Positions 24,831 to 36,419 of a DNA stretch of 64,000 nt are shown here, piece after piece. Made by a program: the position numbers and the translations under genes. Numbering within the stretch: position 1 is the stretch's first letter; the number at the start of each line of letters is the position of its first letter. The notes under the pieces were generated by a model, which was not told the origin of the DNA, ran no database searches, and worked only from the letters and a program-made list of their open reading frames with translations. The stretch is taken from positions 693,158-757,157 of the forward strand of contig CAADRB010000041.1 in NCBI GenBank assembly GCA_900708905.1, written 5' to 3'. This stretch comes from Hymenolepis diminuta. Lineage: Eukaryota; Platyhelminthes; Cestoda; Cyclophyllidea; Hymenolepididae.

Positions 24831-26642
24831 TGAGATAACTCTCATTCCAGAGCTATGCTTTAGAGTTTGACAAAACACAGCAACGATTAGAAATAGCTGA
24901 CGGAGATTAAGATCAACCAAAAAATCCGAGATAATGGACAGATTAAACCATGCACGGTGATTTGGTATTTTTCGATTAACAAAGTAACCGTCAGTTACAG
25001 AGATCGTCAATAGATTCTTTATATTTATTACTATTTTATCATATATTTGTGAGCAGAAAGGAAAAAATCCGCCCTAAAATGAACTTTAGCAGACTGTGCA
25101 ACAAAATCACGTCAGTTACAATTAAATCTCCAATCTATATAACTATCTTTATTCCCTACGACATTAGCATAGTAGCGAAGCATAAATGTTAAATTTGTGT
25201 TGACAGTTCTGTCTATATATATATCGCCAAGTGTTTGATAACTTGGTAGTGCTCTGAGATCCTCATTTATATGATGTCATTCTAGGATCGTGTTTTATAT
25301 TTAATTATGACATTCTAGATAAATTAACACTGTTAACAATGAGATCATGAATATTACTCACAATTAAACAGTAGTGTTGAGTATACAAGGATCTCTTTAT
25401 CAATAAAGTGTGTCATTAATTATAACATTACCAAAGAACAATTGAAACAAATTTATTCATTAAATTGCTGCTTAAAGAAATTTCTAAAAAAAATTTTAAT
25501 TTTTCTTTAATCAAAAGTTCAATATATTTGATCTAGATTCACTATCGCAGTGTTTATTTTATTGAAATTGTGTTCTTGTAGTAACTTCCACGGACTTAAA
25601 TCATGAGATAGGATTTCTGTAGGAAAAATAAAAATTGGTTCTGTAACGGATGAAACAGCGAGTTGGGATCAATGAGAAATTTAGAATAAAATCAGCATAT
25701 CAAGGGTCTAGCAATATTCTAATTCCTGATGAGCTCCTTTCCACCATATTCATAGCTGATTGACTAGTTCATTTGACCGAATATTTTGTTCCGTCCAGGA
25801 ATTAAATCACAAAAACATCGGAATATTTAGATTTTCCACGTGGGATCGCATAACTTTGTAAACCGGAGTGGCGAGGCATTTTCATCTTCGTAGTCACAGA
25901 TTTTTAAATCGATTTAGCAAAAAAACGTAAGAAAGAAGTCTATCTTTTCTTGATTAATCCGGCTGAACAAATTAACTTTTTTGCCTCCTTCATTCTGATA
26001 GTAATAATACTTTAAAAGTGTCATTAAAAGAAATTCACTAGAAGAAAAATTATTTTCAATCTATTAAATTTATTTCGAAAATGCAATTTGGTTACTAGGT
26101 AAAAGATAAATCAACGAGCATTTTTTTACTTTGCGTCTATTTATATTAAGTTCATAACTTTATTTTAGGGATCAGTATTTGTCTTCATTTTCATCACTTG
26201 AAAAATTTTTCGATTTGCCATATATTTTCTGGCCAGTTGCGCATTTAGTATGTATTGACCTTTAAGTTGTGCTTTTAGGAGTCGAAATTTCCTTTCTAAA
26301 ACTAATGGACTTGAATTAAACCTTTGTCATGTAATTATAAAAGGTGATTTTTAACAAGGAGTTTAAAAGATATCGAATTTCAACATTTAGCCTCATCTAT
26401 AATGGGGTGGACCTAACATGAATTGTGTTAACTTGAAATAACAGCCTAAATCCACTGAAATATCTTAAAAAATTGTTCATTTCCTGCTATTAACTTTTCT
26501 AAGCTTTTTTGAAATGTGCTACTAGCAATTTATTTTGGATAGAGAAGGTATCCTAGAGTTGCCATTACGGACAAATCCTATTCTATCTTTCGCTTTGTTG
26601 ACCAGAAATGAACTGTGTGCTTGGCTATCCACATCACTTGCT

Positions 26643-26715
26643 GTACGCAGATAAATTTCAATCTCATGACCTCTCGTTTAGCTAATGTGCAAATTGACCA
26701 CTACACCACCGGCGC
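26643..26715 (-). repeat. tRNA-like / SINE fragment
   Basis: Minus strand begins GCGCCGGTGGTGTAGTGGTC, a very good tRNA 5' end and A box. About 30 bases later a degenerate B box (GAGATTGAAATT in place of GGTTCGAAACC) follows. The acceptor ends do not pair well, so it is a tRNA pseudogene or SINE head rather than a working tRNA. Confidence 0.5.
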
Positions 26716-27496
26716 AAAAGTTTAAAATTTGTTCTTACCCTATAGGTGAAGTGAAGAAGGCTCTATTGCACTTTTTTAATGTGCTATTCAGCCGTTCTCT
26801 TCTGATCAGATGGGCCTGCTGATAACATTTTTAAATACATTTCTAACACATCAAATTAATGTAATAGAACCCCGGATTTCCAACTGGACGCGTACGAAAT
26901 AAAATTTTTCCAGGATAATAATTTTTGTTCGTTTGAAACTGTAAGAAATCGTGAAAGATTAGATTTTCTTGGTAAACATTTTGTGTTATGACCTTTAATA
27001 AGTAAAAACATTGTGAATATGATTATTTATTGCGCATTTTAAACTGCCACTTAAAATGAAATTTGATCGCATTTAAATTTTAGATGTGAGAGCTGCATAG
27101 AAATACATTTTAATATCTATATCATAAAAAGGAAAGTAACCAAATCAATTACGGCTATATAATTAAATTAAATTACCTGGGACATTCCTCAAAGCTCAAG
27201 AAAAATAATTATGTTTGTCTCCAATAACTGAAATTCTTCGATTTTGCTCTCCATTCACCTAACTGTAATGAATTGAGAAATGCCAGGCATACCCTAGATG
27301 ATCCAGAGACAACGCTTCTGTACAGAAACTATGCTCATTAATTATTAACGGGCCACAATTATGCTTGACTTTTGTGGATAGGATGGTGATCAGGCCGCGT
27401 CCAAAATCTGGGTGTCTGTAAGGCTCATTAACATTTATACGTTTTCACGACCAACTCATATTCTCATATTTCGATTAGCTTAATAAAAATACTTAC

Positions 27497-27607
27497 AGTG
27501 CATGAGATATTAGGCTTGTTAATAACCGCAACGGAAGTAATATAACCACTGAGGTCAATGTGCATTTTTTGCGGTACAGATGCCAGGATCACCTCCTCTT
27601 TGTAGAG
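27497..27607 (-). CDS. Internal 111-base exon of an unidentified gene
   Basis: Bounded by a strong acceptor (ctttttattccttgcag, ending at 27608) and a strong donor (CACT|gtaagtatt, GT at 27495-27496). The exon is exactly 37 codons in phase 0 at both ends, starting LYKEEVILASVPQKMHIDLS and ending PNISCT. Codon choice is protein-like (mixed charged and hydrophobic residues, an amphipathic beta-like pattern). No neighbouring exon could be joined within several kb, which would fit the long introns usual in flatworm genes. The family is not recognised. Confidence 0.6.
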
Positions 27608-29493
27608 CTGCAAGGAATAAAAAGAACGTAAATCATTTAGTAAAACTATTACTTTAATGAGAAATAGCAGAGTAGGAGAGAGAGAAAGAAGAATGTTTGT
27701 TGGAGTTTCGTTGATTGATACTGGCAGGGAGAGCTGTTGATAACTTTTTGTTGACAGAAAAATTTCAGCCAGTATAATCTGAAGAGAAGAGCAATGGTAA
27801 AAGAGTGATAGAAAATGGAACATTGGAGTCGAATCTGGGCTAAATTGTTTCTACGTACATAATTGTAAAGTTAACATGGCCATTGGAATTGCAGTTTGGG
27901 AATCCAGATGACGTTTGGGAAGTTGAATAGGGAGATTTCTCCTTAGATCACCGCTTAAGTCCCCTTGTGAATTTGATAAATAAATGAGATAGTAATTGCT
28001 GAAAGAGTAGCCGTAATTGGCAAGTTCTTTAAAAAAACCGAAACATCTTAGAAACGCTCAATCATGTACGGTTCATAAAAATTTTTTGGAAAGTATTTCT
28101 CAATCCGATTATTTCAAATGAACATTTTTCATAAAAATTGTCACAGAACATGTCATGAAGCACTTAGATAAAAATGAGTCCATAATCCGTTGCAGGGAAG
28201 TGCTGAGGAGAAAAGTAGCATCAAGAAGCCTCTGTTAATAAAATCGCAAACTAAAGTTCGGACTCTGTGGGGTTAATCCACTATGGTTAATAATTTTGCT
28301 CACTGGACGTGCTTTATGAGTAGCCTCTGGCCAAGTAGATGATCAGGTTAACCGCTATCATTTAATAAACCATCTTGTGGATAACAAATTCCTTTCCAAA
28401 ATGCCATCACCAATAGATTTCTGCTGTTATACTATTTGAGGATCAGTAAAGGAGATCTATTGCACCGTTAACTGAATGCTTGGATTTTTATAGACCATGA
28501 TTCAATTTAAGCAGTGTAATCGAGAAAAAATAAATTTTTAACCTGACTTGATAGTATGTCTGAAATAGCGCATTGACGTTTATTATTCTGCGCAATAAGT
28601 AAAATTTTATCTTCACGTTAGCAGTGGTAAACCTTAATGGCAGTTTTAAATTTTGTTTTTTAATACCATCTCCATATAAAGAACTTCGAAGTTTAAATAT
28701 TTGATGACGTGTTAAGTTATTAACTGAATATGAAGTTGGCAAAAAAGGTTTCGGTTCCAACGATGGTAATAACTTGATTAAATCTTTACAAAATTCGTTA
28801 AGACATTTTGAAGAAGAATTAAAGGCTCGTCACCTGTAACAAAGTCCTCCATGATTTGACACTGCAGGCGAACTTTTAGGTACAATACTAATTTCGGATT
28901 CAAACACACATAATGTGCTTCTCATTCTCTTTTATCAAAAAAACTACTGAAAGTTTAATCATTAAATTTTTACTAAATTGAAAATCAAAAGGTCCCCTTC
29001 AATCATCCTGCACAATGGCAAATCCGATTTAATACTTTGACTTATCTGATTATCGTTAATCTAAAAAATTGCGGACAGATTATTTGCTGTCAAAAGAGGA
29101 AAATGTGGCTTTAGGGTTATATTGGTTTAGTCGAGCGGCTTTAAGTTTTATTGTGCACACTTAAATTTGTGATTTCTTTAATTCCCAATGTCTCAAGCAA
29201 ATCTCATTTTATGAAATCATTAATATAGAGACTACAAAAATCATCCCTAACTCTTTCGATTATTCGTGGAGTCTCACACCCTATGTGAATTGCACGAGTT
29301 AACACACTCCATTACTAATTACTCATAAACTCAATTAGAGAAATCAGTTTTGGGTTTCTCGCAAAGAAATTCACCAACGAATCAACGGTAGATAATTGAT
29401 GAGGAAGGATTTAGGCATTCCGCGCCATAGGTGTGCCGCACTGCCCGTTACCCTCAAGGCAATTGAAAGATGAATGGCTCAGGGAGGGATAAA

Positions 29494-29527
29494 CCAATCA
29501 ATATGCGAGCATCCGAGCCTGTTATAT
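29494..29527 (+). promoter_or_regulatory. Core promoter of PH-like gene C (CCAAT and TATA-like boxes)
   Basis: AAACCAATC (CCAAT at 29494-29498) is followed 23 bases later by TTATATG (29522-29527), about 95 bases before the ATG. Flanking DNA at 29420-29475 is GC-richer than the surroundings. Confidence 0.4.
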
Positions 29528-29622
29528 GTTAGCCTCAGAATTCACAGTAGTGTTTGTGTGTCTTAAGTGATTTTAAGTTTATCACAAGATTGTGCGGTGG
29601 CAAATCATTCTATTCATAAGAA

Positions 29623-30588
29623 ATGTCATTACCCATCGAAGAGATCGACAGAGAAGGAAGAGCTGTCTTTTTCAAGAGTCCAGCAGATGTCTCTAAATCT
29701 TCTGAGCAAGATGCTTATGATCTCACCTCGCATGATCGGGTTAATGATCTCTATGTCGATATGCGCCTTCCCGTACCAAAATTTCGCGGCTTTGTCTATA
29801 ATTACTCCCACTATCTAACTCTTTGTTCTCGTACCGACTCAGGACGACTGAAAGCCAAACAAAAGATTGAATATGACTCTATCGTTGCTACTTTTCCCTG
29901 CGAGAAAGACCCTACCGTTGTTTTTATTGTTGTATCTAATACAAGAGGTCAAAAGCATGCTAGAGTTCTCAGATTCCCCTCGGCTATAATTGGAACCAAA
30001 TTTCGATATGTTATTGATCAACTGCAGATGAGTCCTGCTCATGAAGTTGGTTATTACAGAAATGAAAGTGTTCGTACTGCTAATAATTCTGGTTCCAGCT
30101 GGTCAACCCCAATGGAAGAAGAGAGTGATGCTAGTGTAACGTCGGCCTCGCATTATTTCAATCGTACAGCAGCTTATAATCCAACAATGCGAGCTTTCTA
30201 TGCAAGGGAAGAAGATCTGAAATCACCCAGAATCCGGTCCTTTGCATTTAACAATAATCCTTATAATACAAGACGTTCTACAGGGAGAAGTGATATCCTT
30301 GATAACTTTGATGCTACCGATTATGAGGTTTATAGACCAGTTTCCAGAACATCTCGAATGGAGAGATATGACAATATTGAGTCTTCACGAAGATCAAAGT
30401 CCCGTCACCGGCCATCGAGATCAAGAGTTGAAAGTTCTGGAAGGAACTACAACAGCCGTGCAGCAGCTCTCAGTAAGAGTCTTATCTATTTAGATCCTGA
30501 ATACGAAGACTATCAAAGCAATCGCTACAATTACGAAGCACCCATATCAAGAAACAGATCTGCTGCTCGAAGAGTACCATTCTATTAG
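29623..30588 (+). CDS. PH-like domain protein C
   Basis: Uninterrupted 321-codon gene from the ATG at 29623 (MSLPIEEIDREGRAVFFKSP). Residues about 43-136 form a PH-like module: strands around LYVDMRLPVPKFRGFVY, YLTLCSR, KIEYDSIVATF, TVVFIVVSN and ARVLRFP, closed by a helix (GTKFRYVIDQLQ). Residues 137-321 are a disordered tail with an acidic/Ser patch (164-175), an Arg/Ser-rich patch (250-275) and a Tyr-rich C-terminal part ending RRVPFY, the same ending as gene B. No intron, signal peptide or membrane helix is seen. It lies about 7 kb from gene B in divergent orientation. Like A and B it fits the trematode PH-like family; the biochemical role is unknown. The Arg/Ser patch could be a phosphorylation or RNA-binding region, which is inference only. 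Confidence 0.85.
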   Translation: MSLPIEEIDREGRAVFFKSPADVSKSSEQDAYDLTSHDRVNDLYVDMRLPVPKFRGFVYNYSHYLTLCSRTDSGRLKAKQKIEYDSIVATFPCEKDPTVVFIVVSNTRGQKHARVLRFPSAIIGTKFRYVIDQLQMSPAHEVGYYRNESVRTANNSGSSWSTPMEEESDASVTSASHYFNRTAAYNPTMRAFYAREEDLKSPRIRSFAFNNNPYNTRRSTGRSDILDNFDATDYEVYRPVSRTSRMERYDNIESSRRSKSRHRPSRSRVESSGRNYNSRAAALSKSLIYLDPEYEDYQSNRYNYEAPISRNRSAARRVPFY

Positions 30589-33500
30589 TTTTGGAGATAT
30601 TATCTGCTGTATAAAATGACATAAATCCTATTTCGATCCTGTATTTCTCTCTATCTCCCTCTCCCCCAATCCAAATTTATAAACGCTCAACAGACTTTAC
30701 TGATTCGACTATAAGACACACCACTTTTTATATTCTGATTATTATAGTCTCAAAATTAATTCGATATTTCGGAAGTTCAGTATGAATTTAGCCCAAGGTT
30801 TGTTTCTGATCCACTTGTAGATGTGCTAAATACATTACTTTTTTAATTGTCATCGATTTATTACTCAGTATTTTTTATAATACTGTTATCAAACAATTTT
30901 ATTAGGTTTCACAGTTCATGCTTAATTAAATAATCTACTACCTAGTGTGTGATTAAGTTAATTGTGACGCAAGTCGAATATGAATATGAAGCTGATAGTG
31001 GAGTTTTGTATATGTGTATGTGAAATAATAGAACCTTCGAAACTGATTTTTATTATTTAACAAAATCCCCCATTTTCCCATTATTAACTAATTTGAATTA
31101 ATTTATTAACGAAAAACATATTTTAATTTGGAGAAAGGGCTAATTAAGCAGCAATTATTAGAAACTAGGTTGGGCTAGCAAAGAATATTTTCATGGCAAA
31201 TCAGAAATCAAAAATCAGATATTGGGAATAAAGCTTCATGATTAATCAACCAACTATTTTAACAGAAATGTGATCTCTATAAAGAGATTGACCTGAAAAT
31301 TAAAACAAATAGCTTATAGTTTAAAAACATTTTATATAATAGATGGGGGTCTTAATAAATAAAAACATTTATTGAAAAACTGCAATATTTCTAATGTATC
31401 TTTTCATTTCATTTTGAGTAAACCACAATAAACTTTACCAGTCGCATCTACCAGCTCCTTAGTGTTAGGAAATTTAATAAATGAATCAAACTGGATGATC
31501 AGCCATTCAGAAAGCTCTGAATATCATGCATAGCAAATCACCTAGAAAATCTATGAATCAAATCATGAAAAACGGAGCTTTAGACGAATTGAATATTACA
31601 GAGTGAATTTTTTTCCTAATGAGAAGGCGGACAAATCAATATTTCCAGAGCTCGAATAACGTCAGACCTTTAAATTAGGACTTCATTTAATGCTTTAATT
31701 CAACTAGCGGCAAATTCATAACTGGAATGTTTTGCTACTTTGTGGGTTCACATGTCATGTCATGATTAAAATTTGTAATGGTTTTGCTTCTTGAAATGCC
31801 AAATAGAATAAGACAGTAATGCTTTATTAAGATATTAATATTTCTATCTTGTCACCTCCGACTCGATTAATCTGTCTGTTAATGTTATGAATAATATAAT
31901 TTATCAATAAATGGGACATATTAAATGCAAGCCTCTTATTCTACATTGCATAAGATGTCCCATCTAGCCAAAGCTCACTCAGATATTTTTAAGTTAATTT
32001 TATATCGATTGTGATTATCCAATTATACAAATTAACACATTTTACCTGATATTTATGTTTTTAATTCACTCTTCAGCCGTGAACCTAAGCAATAAGAGAC
32101 GATAGAGTATATTGGGGTTGGACAGTTTGAGATTTCCCTTTTTCTTCTCTCAAGCGAACTAGAACTGGAACTATAAAATGCTAAAAAGTAAGAAACTTTT
32201 TTTGAAAATGGCAAATTGTACTCGATAACCTTTAAACTCGATCTCCAACCGATGTGTCGTTGCGGAAGGTATCAAGTTCGGGTTCGTTCAATGATAAAAC
32301 TGGAAGGTAACCTATTTGATTTCTCAATAAATCTTCATTTTTGTAAATACAAACTCAATATTTTATTCGTCTTCGCCGCTAAATGTAAAAGGTACCAGAT
32401 ATTCGTCTTAAGTTTGTTCCTTGATAAGGGATCAGCTATCGATAAATAAATCTTCTGAAAAATTAAATGACATAAAAAATTTTCTCATTAAATCACTTGG
32501 TGTGCTAATGATGGAAAATTAATTACTCTGTAAATTTAGTCAATAGCATATGAACACTATCTTCAGCAGGAAGGAGATTTTGAATTTTCATTTCAGACAG
32601 TAAACAGGAAAACAAAGAAAAATTTAACTATCAGTCTTAAAATTACTATCCAGTGCAATAGTTTTCAAAGTCCATCTCCAACTCACTGTGCATTTTTTAG
32701 AACAAAGGAACAGTATTTACAATTCAAATCCAATAAAAATTTACGTTTCAGAATTGAACTCCTCAGATTTCAATCACTACCTACATCTCATATGCGCCAT
32801 TAACTATATGTAAAGGTACACAATGTTTAGTTTAGTTCAATTCAACCGCACATTCCACTTAATTTAATAGGAGAAAGAAGTAACCGAATTTTTTAAACTG
32901 TCACTAAATTATCACATATCTCAACCCAAGATTTGATGTATTCCCAAACACACTGTTTAATTATCAGCATGCAATAACAATGACACTCTAATAACACGTT
33001 ATTTAGAGTACACTCTGCTATGTTTAAAATCCTTTTGCAAATCACGTCTATCTATTCAAGACCGTAAGATATAAATGAATCGAAGTGGTATGATCAACCA
33101 TTCAGTTAGATCATCTTGTCAACAGGCTCTAAACACCGCGGACATGAATTCATCAAGGAAATCGTTAATCAAATGTAGAAAATTGAATTTTAGAACAATC
33201 GAAAAATGCCAATCAAATTGCTTTTCCTTATCAGTAAATTAGCAGCACAATGTTTACAGAATTCAAATAAGTTGAGACACTTCACATCTCGCCTTAATAT
33301 TGAGTAAAACAATGAAGGGAATCTATTATTTTAACACGGTTTTTTACAGCTATTACTTAACATTATTTGTCGACAGAATGTGTGTAAACCTGATTAATAT
33401 TTTAAAAAATTCCACGGGTGAATGAATCATGTTAAATTATTCATCTCCATAAACTTACTTAAGTGCAACTATGATACATGGTTCTAAAATCTAACTGTGA

Positions 33501-33690
33501 CTCATTCTTTAACCGGATTATTTTTTAAGCTTAACTCATAAAGAACTTCATTTTCTGGGATAAATATGCATTTGATTCCGTGGAAAGGAGATTTATAAAT
33601 TTAATTTACTTAAAATTAACGGATTTTAGTGGCCCTTTTAGTGAAAAATCAACTTTTTTCAAATTACTGTAAATTTGAATTATCTTATAG

Positions 33691-33831
33691 GTAGAATTAA
33701 GGAAATTTGCGGGACTCCAGGACAAATCTGTCGACAACACTGTAATAATTCAACTACAGAATACACTTTTAACAAAACCACGTTTTTTCATATTGCAAAT
33801 GATGAACTGTATAAGGTTTATCTAAGTAAAG
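33691..33831 (+). CDS. Internal exon candidate, Cys-containing segment
   Basis: Acceptor tatcttatag ends at 33690 in a T-rich context; donor AGTAAAG|gtaaaatg follows 33831. The 141-base exon is open in one frame (two bases, 46 codons, one base) and encodes RIKEICGTPGQICRQHC, then an Asn/Thr-rich part and ANDELYKVYLSK. The three cysteines spaced C-x6-C-x3-C and the NNST sites suggest an extracellular segment, by inference. The donor is weaker than consensus. Family not recognised. Confidence 0.4.
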
Positions 33832-36272
33832 GTAAAATGTTTACTGGCATATATGTGATAGATGCAACCGTTTATTTTCTTATTTACAAACGATATTTAT
33901 TTCTAATTAAGCATACGCATTTACAAAATTTAAATAAAATTATATCTACATATTTTGTGCAATTCAAGTTAGTTCCGTGTATTTGCACATGCATTTATAG
34001 GGGTATCTGATTAACACAACCTGAGAAAACTAAGATATCAACAGAATTTAACTGTAAATCAAAGATCTATTGTAGACAATGGTAGTAACAAAACTCTGAA
34101 TCCTGAGTACTCAATAAATGAGTGTGGTTTGCATATTTTGGAACTGTTTATAGAGCCTTGAAGACGTCTGTTAAAACGATTTGAGAATATCTAACATTAA
34201 CTTTAACCAATATAATTTAGAAAGGCTGTTGAAAATATAATTGTGGTTTCATTAGCTAACATCTCTCGATCTAAACTGACCTGCTGTGTGACGATATTTT
34301 ATTTATTTTTCCCTTCCGATTCTGCCTGTGGTATATCCTCATTCAATTCAATTTCCTAATTTATTATTGTTAACTTAAGGAACTAGCAATCCCCGGTAGA
34401 TGTGCTGGTGCTTCCTTTGGTTAAATGTATGATGTTACTTCCCATTTCATAATTAAAACTGGATTCCCACTGTGTAGATGTTTTCTTTTTGATTTCTCCA
34501 ATTTCTGTTTGAACGAGATCGACGCCCTGCAATGGCGCTCAGGTTACATATTAATAATGAGCGATAAATGAAAGCCTGGAAAGGTAATACCTCAACCTAA
34601 AAGATGGGAGAGTAACAGAGCGTGTATATTAGGTACAACAAAGAAGGGGGGTAGGAACCACAAAAATATTTACAAATAGCCGACCTAGTTTGATGTCAGT
34701 TAATAAATTCGATGTAACCGTCAGTGGGATGGTTTAGTCATCAATTTAGAAGATTAGCTATATTGGCATCATTATTTTAAAAACTATTATTATGCGTTTA
34801 CAGATTCGTATCTAGTGGGATTTTAAAAAATAAAATTTACATTTGATCGACCCCCAAGTGATTAATATTTTACTTTTCGGTTGGTTCATAATGACCCATT
34901 GACAGTGCACTGTCACTTCTGACTTGGCGGAGTAACCGTCTTGCCACCCATACACCACCTTGAAGATTCACCGTAGTTAATGTGAAAACGAAATTATTAA
35001 ATAATTGGCGTGTGTCTGACGTTGAGTAACTTTAGATCAAATAATGAACTTAGAGGGAGATAGATATTTGAAAACAAGTATAGTTTATACAGATGTTTAA
35101 ATTTAAAGAAGCAAGGAGGAATCAAAACGGGAGAACTGAGCCAGGAATTACTAATAATAATTTGATGATTTGCTTAAAGCAGATGATTGTGAATTTTTCT
35201 GAAAGAAAAGTAGAAATCTAACGTATCCATATATTGTGTATGTGGCCTCACTAACCAACATCCTGGTGAATACTGCTTCAGTCATTTTGAATTTAGTTTA
35301 GACAAAAACTTCATTGGTACAACCCATGATCTATGGACGGTGATGACTATTATTCATAAAAATGTTTTAAAGTAATGAGCTAATTTGGAGTGATCATACT
35401 CCTGTCTTCTCTCCAGGCCTGAGTCAACAATAGAATCGCAATATCTGGCTGGCGCTTCCTATTTTTACAACAGTTGCAACAAAGCTCTACGACGATTACT
35501 AATTCATATTTTGATGATAATTTTTGACGGATTTGTTAGTAATAAAGATTTGGCTACAACGAATCTTGTAGTCATTTTTTCTTCTTTTTCCTCTAACGGC
35601 AAAAAGTCTCACGCGGTTTAGGATTTCTTATCATTTCAAATCGGCTGATGTTAAAACGATCCGAGCGAGACATTTTCATATGCATTCGCAAGACTCCTTT
35701 AGCATTTTTTCTCAATGCTACTCATTTACCTACAGTCATAATGATATATTTAAATAGAAATCTGAGAATTTTTACTATGAAAGTTACTACTGAGTGACAA
35801 AGTTGTATTATTGATATAAATATGTACATCAGTAGGTGTACCTATTTGCCCGACAGGTAGAAAAGACTTTATGGGTGTGTATGATCTCACAACTTTAAGA
35901 CTGTGTGTATCCGGAAAGTCATCTATTTGCTCATTCGATTGTATCATTGTAGAATTCATTAAGGTCAAGACAAAATCTAATTTTCTGTTAGATAGAGATG
36001 GTTTCAAAGTGGCACGAAGATCATACGAATTTGACTAGTCTATTAACTACTCTTATGTTACCCTTGTTCATCGGTAATTTTCATGTCAGGGCGTGGATTT
36101 TAGCCAAAACTTGCGTCATAGCGTATTACTTTTAACTGGTATGTTTTAGAGGGAGAGAAAAGATTGAAATTATATTGGAAAGAGAGATGGTAACTTGGAC
36201 CTTTTATTTCCGATTTTGGATCATTAGAAAGGAATATTTTTCAATCTGTAAATGCTTCCTATGTGAAAATAA

Positions 36273-36419
36273 CCTGGCAATATCAATATCTTCTACCCAA
36301 GTTTTGGACACAGCAAGGGCAGTCCGGAAGCTAATACCATTGCGACTTATTATATTCGATGTGAGGTAGACGAAACTGGACCTCTAATAATGCATTACAA
36401 CTACAATGATATTTTTTAA
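36273..36419 (+). other. Possible terminal exon, 48 codons or fewer
   Basis: A short plus-strand frame is open from just after a TAA to a stop at 36417-36419. It has a plausible internal acceptor (tttggacacag, ending 36313) preceding AAGGGCAGTCC. The peptide (FYPSFGHSKGSPEANTIATY, then a YIRCEVDETGPL stretch) looks protein-like in composition, but no partner exon or family was found. Confidence 0.2.

Larger units (their letters stand above)
22871..29493. other. AT-rich noncoding stretch with SINE-like fragments and one exon candidate
   Basis: Holds the tRNA-like fragments at 24.8 and 26.7 kb and the exon at 27497-27607, listed separately. A pyrimidine run lies at 23420-23440. Otherwise no recognisable gene. 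Confidence 0.5.

Noticed and set aside
25728..25750. CTGATGAG as a hammerhead ribozyme core
   Set aside because: The required GAAA strand and flanking stems of a schistosome-type hammerhead are not present around it.
28833..28860. 28-base microexon candidate on the minus strand (gcctgcag ... ACAG|gtgacg)
   Set aside because: Splice sites look fair, but the phase does not fit the 27.5 kb exon and so short a match is easily chance.
34915..34985. Possible third tRNA-like fragment on the minus strand (GGTGGTGTATGGGTGGCAAG)
   Set aside because: A-box-like start only; no B box or clover-leaf pairing could be seen.
35750..36030. Minus-strand frame of about 90 codons rich in Ser/Thr/Asn
   Set aside because: No good splice acceptor or ATG, no recognisable family; low-complexity composition expected by chance in AT-rich DNA.
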